From Cytophagales bacterium (lineage in GTDB: Bacteria > Bacteroidota > Bacteroidia > Cytophagales > 172606-1), in the NCBI GenBank assembly GCA_030448185.1, contig JAUJNL010000048.1:1-57057 (forward strand): a stretch of 57,057 bases of DNA, given 5' to 3'. A model generated the notes under the pieces. It made no database searches. It was not told where the DNA came from and worked only from the letters and a program-made list of their open reading frames with translations. The translations under genes were made by a program, and so were the position numbers. Of this stretch, positions 9,822 to 19,740 are shown one piece after another. The stretch's first letter is position 1; every line of letters starts with the position of its first letter.

Positions 9822-10215
9822 ATGACAATTCGCCAAATCAAAGAAACGTGTCTTTACGTTACGGACTTGGACCGTACAGAGCATTTTTACTGCCAACAGC
9901 TAGGTCTGCCTCTGATTAGCCGGGTAGAGGGAAGACATATATTCTTCCGGGCTGGAACTTCAGTATTGTTATGCTTTATTGCGGAGAAGACCAGGGAAGA
10001 TAAAGAATTGCCTCCGCACTACGGAACCGGACAGTTGCATATAGCATTTGAAGTTACCCCTGAGGAGTATACCTCCTGGAAGGAAAAAAGTGTGGCAGGC
10101 AGGAATTGACATTATCCATGAACACCAATGGAAAGGAGGCTTCCATTCATTCTACTTCCACGACCCCGACGCCCATGTGCTGGAGATTGTACCCGAGGGG
10201 ATGTGGGGAGGATAG
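9822..10215 (+). CDS. VOC (glyoxalase/bleomycin-resistance) family protein (one frameshift)
   Basis: About 130 residues, the usual size for a single two-module VOC protein. The first module has CLYVTDLDRTEHFYCQQLGL and GRHIFFRAG. The second has GTGQLHIAFEV and, after the frame change, GGFHSFYFHDPDAHVLEIV. The frame change falls in the A run of ...AAGGAAAAAAGTG near 10082-10090, where one A fewer restores the frame (KEKVWQAGIDIIHEH). Candidate metal ligands are the His in LHIAF and the Glu in LEIVPE. The first ligand position of many VOC enzymes is not His here. Substrate unknown. Confidence 0.8.
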
Positions 10216-10219
10216 AAAA

Positions 10220-10449
10220 CGATGTTCGATTAACTGCGTTGAGCCCTTCGGGGTTGACGATGATCGATGTTGGAAGCACCCTTAGAGACGTGATTTATCA
10301 CGTCTGCCAGTAAAAAGCAAGAATAATAGTATTGATCAATTTTTTTATTATTGCCCCGGCCCGGAGAAGAAAATTCCCCTGACTGTCACTTTCTGCGAAC
10401 ATCAAACGTCGACAACCCTAAAGGCCGCACCGCAGTTAATCGAACATCG
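10220..10449. repeat. 230-bp inverted-repeat element between convergent genes
   Basis: Perfect 19-bp outer arms CGATGTTCGATTAACTGCG (10220-10238) and its complement (10431-10449). The pairing continues imperfectly for about 20 more bases. A second compact hairpin, AGACGTGAT-TT-ATCACGTCT, lies inside at 10286-10305. The element spans the whole gap between the VOC gene and the end of the ABC exporter gene. It could act as a bidirectional terminator or be a small non-autonomous repeat. Confidence 0.7.
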
Positions 10450-10452
10450 GCC

Positions 10453-12229
10453 TTACACTTCCTCAGTCCGTAGTTGCTTTTCGTAAAGCTCTTTATAGAC
10501 GCCATTCTGCGCCAGCAGGGATTCGTGGGTTCCTTGCTCTACAATTTTGCCATCGTCGAGAACCAGAATGCGGTCGGCAAGTTTCGCAGAAGATACCCGG
10601 TGTGAGATAAATAATGCTGGTCCGGTCCTGCATGATTCGCTTTAGATTGGTCAGAATTACATTTTCGGTCTTGGTATCTACCGCCGACAGGGCATCGTCG
10701 AGAATGAGGATGCGTGGCTCACGGACAATAGCCCGGGCAATGGAAACCCGCTGTTTTTGCCCTCCGGACAAGGTAATGCCCCGTTCACCTAGCTTGGTTT
10801 CAAAGCCTTCCGGGAACGTCTGGATGTTTCGTACAGATCGGCGTCTTTCGCGGCCTGAATGATTTTTTCGTCCGTCATGCCAGAAGTGCAAAGGCAATAT
10901 TATTCCGGATGGTTTCTGAAAACAGGATACATCCTGCGGCACATATCCAATCTGACTTCGCAGCGAGGAAAGGCTGTAGTCGCGTATATCAATTCCGTCC
11001 ACCTGGATTTGGCCTTCAGTAGTATCGTACATCCGGCAGAGCAATGTGGCAACTGTGCTTTTACCCGAACCCGTTGTGCCCAGCAGGGCTATCGATTGTC
11101 CGGCTTTAACCCCAAAAGAAATATCTTCTAAAGCCATAATGCCCGAATCGGGGTAGACGAAGCGTACCTGATCAAACCGGAGATCACCTTCGATAGGCTT
11201 CTCGATGTGCTTACGGGAAATAATATCAGTTTTTGTTTGGAGGAACTCGTTGATCCGTTCCTGTGAGGCAGCAGCCCGTTGCACCATACTGGTGGTCCAG
11301 CCCAGGGAAGCCACCGGCCAGGTCAGCTGGTAGACGTAAATAATAAACTCCGCAACATTACCCGCCGACAGCGTTCCCGCAATAACCTCCGGCCACCCAC
11401 GTATACCGTCAGGATCGTACTGAGTCCTACCAGGGCCATGATCAATGGGTAAAACAAGGCATCAACCCGCGTAAGCTGCAATGATTTCTCCTTATACTGG
11501 TTGCTCTCCTGTTCGAACCGCCGGGCGGAGTCCTCCTCCCGCACAAAGGCCTTCAGTACCCGGATACCCGAAAAAGCCTCCTGTACGTACGTAGACAAAC
11601 CGGACAAGCTTCGCTGAATCTCTTCGGAACGTTTGTTGATAATCGTATTGACAAAATAAATGCTCAGCGACGGAAGGGGAGGGGCAACAGCACAAACAGA
11701 GTCAGCTTTACATTAACCGATAGCATATAAGAGATCACCAGGATAAACAGCGTAACCAGATTGAGCCCGTACATAATCGCCGGGCCCAGATACATCCGTA
11801 CCCGGCTGACATCCTCCGAAATACGGGCCATCAGGTCACCCGTATTGTTACGGCGATAAAAGCTCAGCGGCAGCGTCTGGTAGTGCTGATAGATCTCGTT
11901 TTTGAGATCGTACTCAATGTGCCGCGACATCACAATGAGGGTTTGCCGCATGAAGAAAAGGAATATCCCTTTAAGCAGGGCCATTGCCAGAATCACAACG
12001 CCATACAATAAGATACTGCGGGCAAACGTACTCTGAATAATCTGCTGAGCCGCAAAACCATCATAAATAAAGTACAGATCAATGGTTTCTTTTACCAGGT
12101 CAAACGCATACCGGACAACCTGTGCCGCACAATGGCAAAAATGTTGGAAATGGTAGTGAACAGAATACCTAGAATCAGGTGGTATTTGTACTTGAATAAA
12201 TATTTATTGAGATAAGCTAAATGCTTCAC
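10453..12229 (-). CDS. ABC exporter, fused permease and ATPase (MsbA/MdlB type, frameshifted)
   Basis: From a GTG start at 12229 ([19 protein letters not shown]) to the stop at 10453 (...[14 protein letters not shown]) the gene encodes about 590 residues, the usual length for a half-size exporter. The membrane domain includes [20 protein letters not shown] and the intracellular-loop region [17 protein letters not shown]. The ATPase has Walker [13 protein letters not shown]-loop YVPQD, signature [14 protein letters not shown] and Walker [13 protein letters not shown]. At least five frame changes occur (near 12115, 11665, 11385, 10870 and 10600). All conserved motifs remain, so the breaks look like base errors. 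Likely exports lipids or hydrophobic compounds as a dimer. Confidence 0.85.
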
Positions 12230-12528
12230 GGTTTAGTGGTTTGCTGACTAAAATAGAGACTGCCTCCAGCCTTTTAAACGGAGAATAAGGTTTTAGTATG
12301 ACTATCCGTTTGAAAGAGATCCTTTATTAAGCTAATTTTGCCGACGGGCAACAGCGTTTAGGTTGTACGAATAAATACAGATACTTATGTGATTCTCCGG
12401 AAACTTCCGGCACTTCTATCTGTATAAATGTGTTTTGGTGAAAAAGGTTTTACAGAGCCTTTTTACAAATATAGTACAATCCTGACTGATAGCTGTTCTC
12501 ATTATACCATCGTTCTTTCTCACTACGG
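12230..12528. other. Divergent spacer between the ABC exporter and nusB
   Basis: About 300 bases with no gene. It must contain the promoters of both divergent genes. A T-rich stretch at 12440-12480 is visible but no clear promoter consensus. Confidence 0.4.
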
Positions 12529-13711
12529 ATGCTTAACCGGACCACCCTCAGAATAAAAGTAATGCAGGCATTGTACGCCTGTATAGAGTCAGAAAGAGCT
12601 AATTATCAGCTTGCCCTTGACCGTATCGAAAACACCTTTAAACCTGATTTGATGGCGGCTAAGCCAGCCGATCCGCATAAGCTGGAAGGTAACCGTAAAT
12701 TAGCTAAACTGCTTTTTGAGGAGCACTATGCCAGTCAGTTACTGCGGCCGACGAAGAAGCGCCGGCTGAGGTAAAGCAAGCGGTGCAGCAAGCGCTGGAC
12801 TTTTATCATACGGAACGGCTCAGAGACCAGAAGCGTTTTGAGTCTTTGCTCATTTCCGGGACTGAAAAGATCTTTGACCAGTACCTGCGAATATTTCTGC
12901 TGGTTATTGAGCTGGCTGACTATGTGCAAACGGAAGAAGAAAACACCCAGAACCGTCAACTGAAACAAGTTCCGGCGGTGCCTAAAACGCTTAAGCTGAT
13001 CAACAACCAGGTAGTAGCGGCTTTTCGTCAGCACAAAGGCTTACAAACAGAAGCTATCCGGAGGGGACCGGGCTGGGGCAATGACCGGGATTTTGTAAAG
13101 ACACTCTATCGTGAAGGGTTGAAACCCGATCCAGCCTATCAGGCCTACCAGGAGCTAAAAGAGGTTACCTTCAACGAGGATCTTACTATTGTGATCCACC
13201 TCTTGCGGGAAATTATTTTCAAGCATCCGGAAGCCTGGGCGTGGTTTGAGGCAAATGATCTGTGTATTGGTCCGAAAATCGTGATATAATTAAGGGAATG
13301 GTTAACAGGACCCTGCGAACCATTACCGAAGAAAACCCTTTAGGCTTTACTTTGGCTGTTTTATCCGTGGATTGGGAGGGCGACCGGGAATTTTTCCGCA
13401 ATTTGTACGTTGTTACCTTAAAGAATGACGCAGACTTTGAGCAGCTGATTGCGAAGAAAGCCGAAAACTGGGATGTGGAACGTGGCTCTTACGGATAAGA
13501 TCCTGCTGAAGATGGCCTTATCTGAAATGCTACACTTCCCGAGTATTCCCGTAAAGGTGACTATTAACGAGTACATTGAAATATCAAAAGCGCATACAGT
13601 ACCCCTAAAAGCAAGCAGTTTATCAACGGACTACTGGACAAACTGGCTGCTGACCTGACTGCTCAAGGCCTGCTTAAGAAAAGTGGGCGGGGGCTGATTG
13701 ATAATAAATAA
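12529..13711 (+). CDS. nusB: Transcription antitermination/rRNA processing factor NusB (frameshifted)
   Basis: Reading across at least three breaks gives the long (about 390-residue) NusB form of Bacteroidetes. The start, MLNRTTLRIKVMQALYACIES, matches the RNA-binding N-terminus. A helical insert follows. The C-terminal NusB core contains WDVERxALTDKILLKMALSEML, FPSIPVKVTINEYIEISK and ..STPKSKQFINGLLDKL, closing with GRGLIDNK at the stop 13709-13711. Breaks are near 12745 (one G missing after TTACTG), 13265-13290, 13480 and 13600. NusB binds boxA with S10 and supports rRNA transcription. It heads the run with ytxH, DUF1573, yajC, ybbR and coaE. Confidence 0.85.
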
Positions 13712-13740
13712 GGAAAGTATAAATTTTAGGAATGGTAGAT

Positions 13741-13830
13741 GGGTATTGGGTATTAGGTATTGGATTTACCCCAAATACGCTTTTCCCCGATGACTATTGA
13801 CACGTATCTAATACCTAGTACCCGATACCT
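13741..13830. repeat. Imperfect inverted repeat of the GGTATTGGGTATTAGG family
   Basis: Left arm 13741-13765 (GGGTATTGGGTATTAGG...) pairs with right arm 13806-13830 over 25 positions. The four mismatches are all transitions that still allow G-U pairs. It follows the nusB stop by 29 bases and probably acts as a terminator. Related copies lie at 24740-24849 and 31190-31290. Confidence 0.7.
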
Positions 13831-13918
13831 ATTATCAGACCGGAGTTAGATTGTTGAGAAAAAGAAGGAACTTGACAATTTAATTATTTAACAATAAAAC
13901 AATAATAGAGTAAATAGT

Positions 13919-14218
13919 ATGAATAAAATCACTGGTGCACTACTTGCCTTTCTGGCGGGAACGGCCGTTGGAACATCATTGGGTATTCTTTACGCCCCCG
14001 ACAAGGGGACGAACACCCGTGATAGACTCAATTATCAATTGGATAAATACCGGGTACAACTGACCGAACTGATAGAAGAACTGGTGAATAACCGTTCAGG
14101 CTACGACAATGTGGCAAAATCGGAAGGGCAACGGGTAATAGATGATGCCCGCGAAAAAGCGGAACGGCTGCTGGGTGACGTAGAACAATTGATGGGGCAG
14201 ATTCGTAACCGCCGCTAA
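13919..14218 (+). CDS. YtxH domain protein
   Basis: A 99-residue protein. The N-terminal hydrophobic, Gly-rich segment LLAFLAGTAVGTSLGILYAP is the YtxH signature (GxxxGxxxGxLfAPxxG), followed by DKGTNTRDRL and a charged helical tail. Family members are small membrane-anchored stress-related proteins of uncertain function. Located between nusB and a DUF1573 gene on the same strand. Confidence 0.85.
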   Translation: MNKITGALLAFLAGTAVGTSLGILYAPDKGTNTRDRLNYQLDKYRVQLTELIEELVNNRSGYDNVAKSEGQRVIDDAREKAERLLGDVEQLMGQIRNRR

Positions 14219-14303
14219 GTGTTTATATATCAATAAATTCGTTAACTTCAGGAGGGTATTTTTAACTGTTCGTCCAGAAAATAAACAATAACATTCCACT
14301 TTT

Positions 14304-14807
14304 ATGAAAAAATACTTGTTCATTGCCACACTTGCCGCTGGGTTAATGGCTTGTGAGCAGAAAGCCCGGGAGTTGGTATCCAATGAGGGAGCGGCCGCTT
14401 CGGAAAGTAATACAACGGAAGCCCAGCCAGTATCGAATAATGCCGGTACCGAGGGAATGGCTGCCATGAAATTTGAGCAGTACGAGTACGACTTCGGCAC
14501 CATTAAAGAAGGAGATTTAGTCAATCACACCTTCAAATTCACTAATACGGGCACTGCCCCCCTGATTATCCAGAGTGCTACCGCTCAGTGTGGATGTACA
14601 GTACCCCAAAAGCCCGACAAACCCATTACCCCTGGTCAAACCGGCGAAATTAAGGTCGAGTTTAACAGCAAAGGTAAGGCCGGCATCCAAAGTAAGGCTA
14701 TTACCCTGGTAGCGAATACAGAGCCCCAATCTACCATTCTGCTTCTGAAGGGCACTGTGAATGCGGATGAGGTTTCTGCCATGCAAGGACCCCTTCGGGC
14801 GAAGTAA
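14304..14807 (+). CDS. DUF1573 lipoprotein
   Basis: A 167-residue protein with a signal peptide and lipobox (AAGLMAC, Cys about residue 17). A short disordered Ala/Asn/Ser/Thr linker leads to the DUF1573 (ASH/Ig-like) fold: YEYDFGTIKEGDLVNHTFKF, NTGTAPLIIQSATAQCGCT and FNSKGKAGIQSKAITLVANT. The CGC motif and the F-G-T-I opening are diagnostic. In Bacteroidetes this gene very commonly lies beside yajC and coaE as here. It is thought to be exported, with unknown role. Confidence 0.9.
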   Translation: MKKYLFIATLAAGLMACEQKARELVSNEGAAASESNTTEAQPVSNNAGTEGMAAMKFEQYEYDFGTIKEGDLVNHTFKFTNTGTAPLIIQSATAQCGCTVPQKPDKPITPGQTGEIKVEFNSKGKAGIQSKAITLVANTEPQSTILLLKGTVNADEVSAMQGPLRAK

Positions 14808-14979
14808 AATACAGTTAATACGTTGCCTCATCTAGGAGTTTAGGAATAGCTGGAGTATTTTTGCGGGTATTATCCGCATCATTACTCAGTATATACTGTC
14901 CTGATATAGCCCGAAAGGTTTTCCAGAAGATCTTTCGGGTTTTTGTTCCGGTAAGCATTACTGTAGAAGAATGCTTCAT

Positions 14980-15042
14980 GTTGAATGCTAAATGCTCAAT
15001 CAGCATCATATCGGAGATTTCATCGAGCATTTAGCATTCAAC
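14980..15042. repeat. Perfect 18-bp inverted repeat between DUF1573 and yajC genes
   Basis: GTTGAATGCTAAATGCTC (14980-14997) and its exact complement (15025-15042) enclose a 27-base loop. It lies just upstream of yajC. It may be a terminator for the DUF1573 gene, an attenuator of yajC, or a member of the intergenic palindromes seen elsewhere in this window. Confidence 0.7.
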
Positions 15043-15066
15043 AATTCAAATTTAAAATTTATCCCT

Positions 15067-15387
15067 ATGATTTTCCTTCAAACCAAAGGCTTTGATCCCT
15101 CCTTTTTCCTGATGATGGGTGGGATGATTATCGTATTTTACTTCTTTATGATTCGCCCCCAGCAGAAGCGGCAGAAGGAGCAGGTTAAGTTCCGCGAGGA
15201 GCTCAAACCCGGTGACCGGGTAGTGACCATTGGCGGACTGCACGGAAAAATTGACTCGATCAATGCGGATACGGTTACCCTGGAAGTAAGCCGTGGAACC
15301 AAGCTCACGTTTGATAAATCATCCATTTCAGTAGAGAATACCAAAAAACTGCAGACGGCTGCTCCCGCAGTAACTGCTCAGTCTTAA
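15067..15387 (+). CDS. yajC: Preprotein translocase subunit YajC
   Basis: A 106-residue protein from the ATG at 15067. A longer reading is possible from 14992, but it runs through the inverted repeat and lacks homologous sequence. One membrane segment (FFLMMGGMIIVFYFFMIRP) is followed by the YajC signature QQKRQKEQVKFREELKPGDRVVTIGGLHG and EVSRGTKLTFDKSSI. YajC associates with SecDF-SecYEG in the inner membrane. Upstream of ybbR by 28 bases and probably co-transcribed with it. Confidence 0.92.
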   Translation: MIFLQTKGFDPSFFLMMGGMIIVFYFFMIRPQQKRQKEQVKFREELKPGDRVVTIGGLHGKIDSINADTVTLEVSRGTKLTFDKSSISVENTKKLQTAAPAVTAQS

Positions 15388-15415
15388 TCCAGCCAGTCTC
15401 TCAATTGTAGTATCA

Positions 15416-16390
15416 TTGGAACAAGCCAAGAATATTTTTATCTGGTTCGTTCGTTCCTTTCTTATCAGCCACCGGAGCGACGCGAAAATAGTGGTAATGT
15501 GCTTTCTGGCCGCTACCACTTTCTGGTTTCTCAATGCCCTTAATAAAGACTACACTACACGGCTTTTATATCCGATTGCGTTTGATTACGCCGATACCGC
15601 TTACATAGCTACGGCAAAGCTGCCCGAAAAGATTTTCCTCAATGTTTCAGGCTACGGCTGGAATCTGCTTCGGAAAAGTATCATTCCTGGTTCAAAGCCG
15701 CTGGTAATTAAAATAAATAGCCCTGCCCGCACACATTACCTGACGGGGATTAACCTGCTACCCGCCGTTACTGAGCAGTTAGACGACATCCGGGTAAATT
15801 ATATTATGGATGATACCTTATTTGTATCGTTTGACCGGAAGATAAGTAAGGCAATTACCCTACGGGTAGATAGCACCCAACTCCCTTTGAAGGAGAACTA
15901 CCGGCTCACCAGCCCCGTCTCCATTGAGCCGGCTACGATTACCTTTACTGGTCCGGCTTCCATAGTCGGCACGTTATCGAATGAGATTTATATTGATATT
16001 CCGGTTAAAGAGATCGATGAGAACTACGACGAAAGTCTGCCGGTTGATTATGTCCAGAATGAACTGGTTACTAAGGATGCCCAATGGATCAGGGTGAGTT
16101 TTGAGGTAGCTCCTTTTATAAGTGAAGTACAGCGGGTGCCCGTGCAAACAGCCAATTTTCCTAAGAAAAACTCTCCGGCACTTCCTTCACCTGAAGCGGA
16201 GGTACAGTACCTGGTCCCTCAGGATGATGCAGGTAAGGCCCGCTTACAGGATTTTCAGGTAATAGCTGATTTCAAGACCTTCAATAAAAAAGATTCATCA
16301 GTAAAGCTGAGTGTGGTCACGCATCCTGACTTTGTTCGGGAGGTTCGTCCGGTCTATGGTACCGTAAAACTGCGTTACGAACAAAAGTGA
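15416..16390 (+). CDS. YbbR-like domain protein (CdaR family)
   Basis: About 324 residues from a TTG start at 15416 (MEQAKNIFIWF). The N-terminal membrane anchor ends with VVMCFLAATTFWFLNALNKDY, a form typical of Bacteroidetes YbbR proteins. YbbR-type beta repeats follow, with TITFTGPASIVGTLSNEIY and KEIDENYDESLPVD. In Firmicutes this family regulates cyclic-di-AMP synthase. In Bacteroidetes the role is not established and the gene usually sits between yajC and coaE, as it does here. Confidence 0.85.
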   Translation: MEQAKNIFIWFVRSFLISHRSDAKIVVMCFLAATTFWFLNALNKDYTTRLLYPIAFDYADTAYIATAKLPEKIFLNVSGYGWNLLRKSIIPGSKPLVIKINSPARTHYLTGINLLPAVTEQLDDIRVNYIMDDTLFVSFDRKISKAITLRVDSTQLPLKENYRLTSPVSIEPATITFTGPASIVGTLSNEIYIDIPVKEIDENYDESLPVDYVQNELVTKDAQWIRVSFEVAPFISEVQRVPVQTANFPKKNSPALPSPEAEVQYLVPQDDAGKARLQDFQVIADFKTFNKKDSSVKLSVVTHPDFVREVRPVYGTVKLRYEQK

Positions 16391-16442
16391 TCAGGTCTGG
16401 ACCTCAGCAGTTATCATTTTTATTTGATCATTTATCAAGTTT

Positions 16443-17046
16443 ATGCCCCTGCAAATCGGGATTACCGGCGGAATAGGATCAGGCAAAAGCACAGTAGCCC
16501 GTATCTTTGGGGTATTGGGTATCCCGGTGTATGATGCCGATAGCCGGGCCAAGTGGCTGATGCACCACGACCAGATTCTGAAAACTCAGATCATTCAAGC
16601 TTTTGGTACCCAGTCTTATACAGTAGAAGGTGAATTGAACCGGGTATACCTAGCCAAGCAGGCCTTTGGTAATCCTGACCAGGTACGGCAACTCAATAAC
16701 CTGGTACATCCGCGGGTCGGTGATGATTATACCCAGTGGACCGTACGTCATGCGGGTTTTCCCTATGTACTTAAAGAGGCTGCCCTTTTATTTGAGGCAG
16801 GTTCTTACCAGGCACTGGACAAGATTCTAGTAGTTTCGGCTCCGTTGGCTTTACGTATGCAACGGGTGTTACGCCGTGACCGGCACCGTACTCAGGAAGA
16901 TGTGGCGGGTATTATTTGCCGCCAGATGGATGAGGAAGAAAGCTGAAGAAAGCGCATTTTGTCATTTACAATGACGAAAGCCGTTTACTGATTGCCCAGG
17001 TATTGAACTGGATAAGCGCTTCCGGTCGTCAGTTTCGGATTGTTAG
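16443..17046 (+). CDS. coaE: Dephospho-CoA kinase (frameshifted near the 3' end)
   Basis: The N-terminal 165 residues are intact: P-loop [27 protein letters not shown] and the CoaE lid/substrate segment LVHPRVGDDYTQW. The frame then breaks at GAGGAAGAAAGCTGAAG (about 16938). One base change of frame gives KLKKAHFVIYNDESRLLIAQV, and a second near 17010 gives LELDKRFR, ending at 17046. Total about 200 residues, normal for CoaE. It catalyses the last step of coenzyme A synthesis. It closes the housekeeping run begun by nusB. Confidence 0.88.
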
Positions 17047-17271
17047 TTTTTAGTTTCGGTTGAATAAAATTCAGTTGCATGCCTGTAGCGAGTGACGACT
17101 ATTGTAGGGGCGTATCACATACGCCCTTCCGACCCGTTTTATGGGCGGCTTCACCGGAACCAAGTTCCTGATACGAATGGTGTACGGAAGAAACTGCCGC
17201 ACCAAACGTACAAAAGAGCCTCGCAACTGAAAAGCGGCGACTAACAAACCAACAACCCGAAACTAAAAACT
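17043..17271. repeat. Composite intergenic repeat: outer inverted arms around a REP-like palindrome
   Basis: The outer arms are AGTTTTTAGTTTCGGTTG (within 17043-17062) and CAACCCGAAACTAAAAACT (17253-17271), complementary apart from one extra base. Inside is a 50-bp element (17089-17137) with palindrome GGGCGTAT-CAC-ATACGCCC at 17108-17126. The same 50-bp element occurs in the opposite orientation at 34032-34081, again inside similar outer arms. Looks like a dispersed, REP/MITE-like sequence. Confidence 0.75.
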
Positions 17272-17328
17272 CAAAACCTGAAACTATTTTTTACCCTTGC
17301 AACCATCCGTGATGATTCCGGGTCAATA
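17270..17328 (+). promoter_or_regulatory. Predicted ECF-sigma promoter (copy 1), sigma-factor operon
   Basis: TTGCAAC (17297-17303), 16 bases, then GGGTCAATA (17320-17328). It is preceded by CTCAAAACCTGAAACTATTTTTTA-type sequence at 17270-17293. An identical 24-base lead-in, the same two boxes and the same 16-base spacing occur at 19741-19802. TGCAAC-type -35 boxes with GTC-containing -10 boxes are known for Bacteroidetes ECF sigma factors. This suggests autoregulation of the sigma gene 40 bases downstream. Confidence 0.65.
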
Positions 17329-17368
17329 ATACAGCAACAAACAGTTACCCATTCCACAGCTTCCCTGC

Positions 17369-17920
17369 ATGCTTGACGAAGAAGCGATGATTAACGGGTG
17401 TATTCGTGCTGACCGCGCAGCACAACGGGCCCTCTATGAGCATTTCTGCCGGAAAATGCTTGTGGTCTGCCTGCGCTATTCCAAAAAGTCAGCAGGAGGC
17501 GGAGGACATTTTGCAGGAAGCCTTTATTAAGATTTTTGACCACATTAAGCATTTCCGCCGGGAGTGTCCGCTGGAAGGGTGGATACGGCGCATCATTGTA
17601 AACACGGCCCTTAATTACAACCGGAGCAAACTATACCTCTACCCGGCATTGGACTTGGATGATATTGAGCAGCCGGTAGACGAAAGTATTACCTTAGCCG
17701 ACTTTCACTTCGAGGAATTGCTGGCTATGGTACAGCAGCTGGCGCCTCGTTACCAGGTGGTGTTCAACTTGTATGCCATTGAAGGTTACTCACCGTGAAA
17801 TCAGCCAGTTGCTGGATATTTCTGAGGGCACTTCCAAGTCACAGTATGCCCCGGGCCCGGGTTATTTTGCAACAAATGATTACGGAGAAACAGAAGGTGA
17901 ATTATGAAAAATTTAAATGA
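17369..17920 (+). CDS. ECF RNA polymerase sigma factor (frameshifted)
   Basis: From ATG 17369 (MLDEEAMINGCIRADRAAQRA) the protein is about 180 residues, normal for the ECF class. Region 2 includes ALYEHFCRKMLVVCLRY and EDILQEAFIKIFDHIKHFR (DILQ core-binding and -10 recognition), then GWIRRIIVNTALNYNR. Region 4 includes LAPRYQVVFNLYAIEGYS and, after the second break near 17795, HREISQLLDISEGTSKSQ with ARARVILQQMI. Breaks lie near 17485, 17795 and 17848. The stop overlaps the next start by 17 bases, which implies translational coupling with the partner protein. Likely controls the two promoters of shared sequence at 17297 and 19771. Confidence 0.87.
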
Positions 17921-19613
17921 GCACCGCTTTGAGGAAGAATGGCGTAGCGCCTTTGGGGAGGCGAAAGCTACTCCCCATGCCGATGTATGGGCGCGGATTG
18001 ACGCCCATTTGGCTAATCAGGAGGCGGAGAAAATAAACGGAAACTGATCTGGTACCAACGTATTGCAGCGGCAGTAACCTTGCTTTTGCTGACTACCGGC
18101 GGTACTTGGTATTGGCTGGGCCATGCTCCTGGTACTGGCAATGGCCCACTTGCAGGTAAAAGAGTCCGTAAAAACAGGTAAACAGAACAATGACATTAAT
18201 AAAACAACTTCACGTGACAAGGATGCGGTCGGGGAGGAGGGGGGGGGGCGTACTCCTGCTGGTTGCGTGGCTACCGATTTCTCTGAGCCGTCTAAGCAAA
18301 TAGGCCAATCGGAAGCCGGATCTGGTGCCCTTACCCGGAATCAACCTGAGAAATCGAGACAAATGATACAGGGAGACGAGTCTAGCAATCAGCGTCTGGC
18401 CGAAACCAGACAGAATGGAAAGCGTACTAACGGATTTTTACAAAAGTCGGCACGGGAAAACCGGATGACTCAGTTGGAAGAACCTACTAGGCCAGTCAGA
18501 AGTTTCGACCACAATCAGCCTGATCTTGTTAATCAGGATCGTTCAATTAGGACAATCCAGGAGTCTTTGGAGTCTTCGCGTAATGAGCGGATGATCAGTT
18601 ATAAAAAGGATGACCAGCAAGAAACTAATACTGAAAACCTTTCCTACAAGTCCTTGGCTGCTCGTGTAATTTCCGTAAAAGAATCTCGTATTCGCACCCC
18701 CATTGATGTGCCGCAGCTCACCGACTTATACCTTGCCCAACTGCAAAGCCAGGCCGAGGACCAAGAAGGTAAGGAAGATAAAGCCGAAAGTAAAGCTGGG
18801 CGCTGGCAGATAGGATTGGCCTTTGCGCCTACCTACTTTAATCCCAACATGAGCCTTAACGAAGGAGCCGCCGGATACCAGGCCGCGGCCAATGCTTCTT
18901 ATTACGCCTTTAATGCTTCTGCTGCCGACGTCAGTGCTTTGCAGCAGGCTAACCAGGAACTGGAACAAGCTTCTCCCTCCGGACTTTCTTATCAGTCAGG
19001 TATTCGTTTAGAGTACGCACTATCCAAACAGGATCAGTTTGCAGAGCGGCGTTGATTATCAGTACAGCCGTTCAAGTATTGCTACCAGCACTTACGTTGA
19101 GTACCTTAATAGTGGTGCGGGAACCCGTGTATGCGTCTCTGCTCAATTATGCAAATCAGCAGCAGCCGACCGAATCATTCGATGACATCTAAGGCCGATG
19201 GGAATGTGCTCAGTAATACCAGAAGTTTAAAACCAATCTGGCTATGCGGTACCCGTCCAGAATGATTATGAATACATAGCAGTTCCGGTAAAGTTAATTA
19301 TCTGTTGTTTAACCGTAAAGTAGGAGCCACTATGGGAGCGGGTGTGTCAGCCGATGTTTTCTAAGAAATACTTTGGAAATAAATCGGAGGGAATAAATGA
19401 AGTAAAGATCGTTTCTACCAAAGGTACTGCTTATCGTAGTTTTGGCTTGAGTGCCTGGCCGGGCATGAAGCTTCATTTTAAGTTTGCCAAACGTTATAGT
19501 GCTTTTATAGAACCCGGTTACCGGCGGGCTATACGTCTTTTACCAACCCTTATGCACTGCAAAGCCATCCGTATGCCTTCAGTATTGGTACGGGTCTGCA
19601 GGTCCGGCTTTGA
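17904..19613 (+). CDS. Anti-sigma-like membrane protein with C-terminal outer-membrane beta-barrel-like domain (frameshifted)
   Basis: Starts inside the sigma gene (MKNLNEHRFEEEWRSAFGEA, a W/F-rich cytoplasmic segment). One membrane segment follows (IAAAVTLLLLTTGGTWYW, after a break near 18032). Then comes a long polar Ser/Gln/Arg/Asn-rich periplasmic stretch of about 200 residues and a C-terminal domain of alternating strands (WQIGLAFAPTYFNPNMSL, GLSYQSGIRLEYALSKQDQF, RSFGLSAWPGMKLHFKFAKR, ending FSIGTGLQVRL). Several further frame changes occur (18130-18240, 19035, 19185, 19245, 19360, 19530). By position and topology it should be the anti-sigma partner. The barrel-like end is unusual for an inner-membrane anti-sigma factor. 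Confidence 0.7.
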
Positions 19614-19740
19614 CACTGGTTTGGAGTTCGATCTGTTTTCGGTTGACAGTTGCAGTAATATTCCTTGTATAATCTCTGGCTACTGAAATAAGGCATAACC
19701 TCTAAACCTTTAACTCAAAACCGAAACTGGCAACCGGAAA

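Noticed and set aside
12529..13711. Programmed frameshifting or split genes to explain the broken frames
   Set aside because: Breaks are too many, affect unrelated housekeeping genes and lie in ordinary homopolymers without slippery heptamers or consistent structure.
13741..13830. CRISPR-like array from the repeated GGTATTGGGTATT words
   Set aside because: Only paired inverted arms exist, with no regular spacers and no cas genes.
14992..15066. Upstream extension of yajC
   Set aside because: It translates the 18-bp inverted repeat; the ATG at 15067 gives the normal YajC N-terminus.
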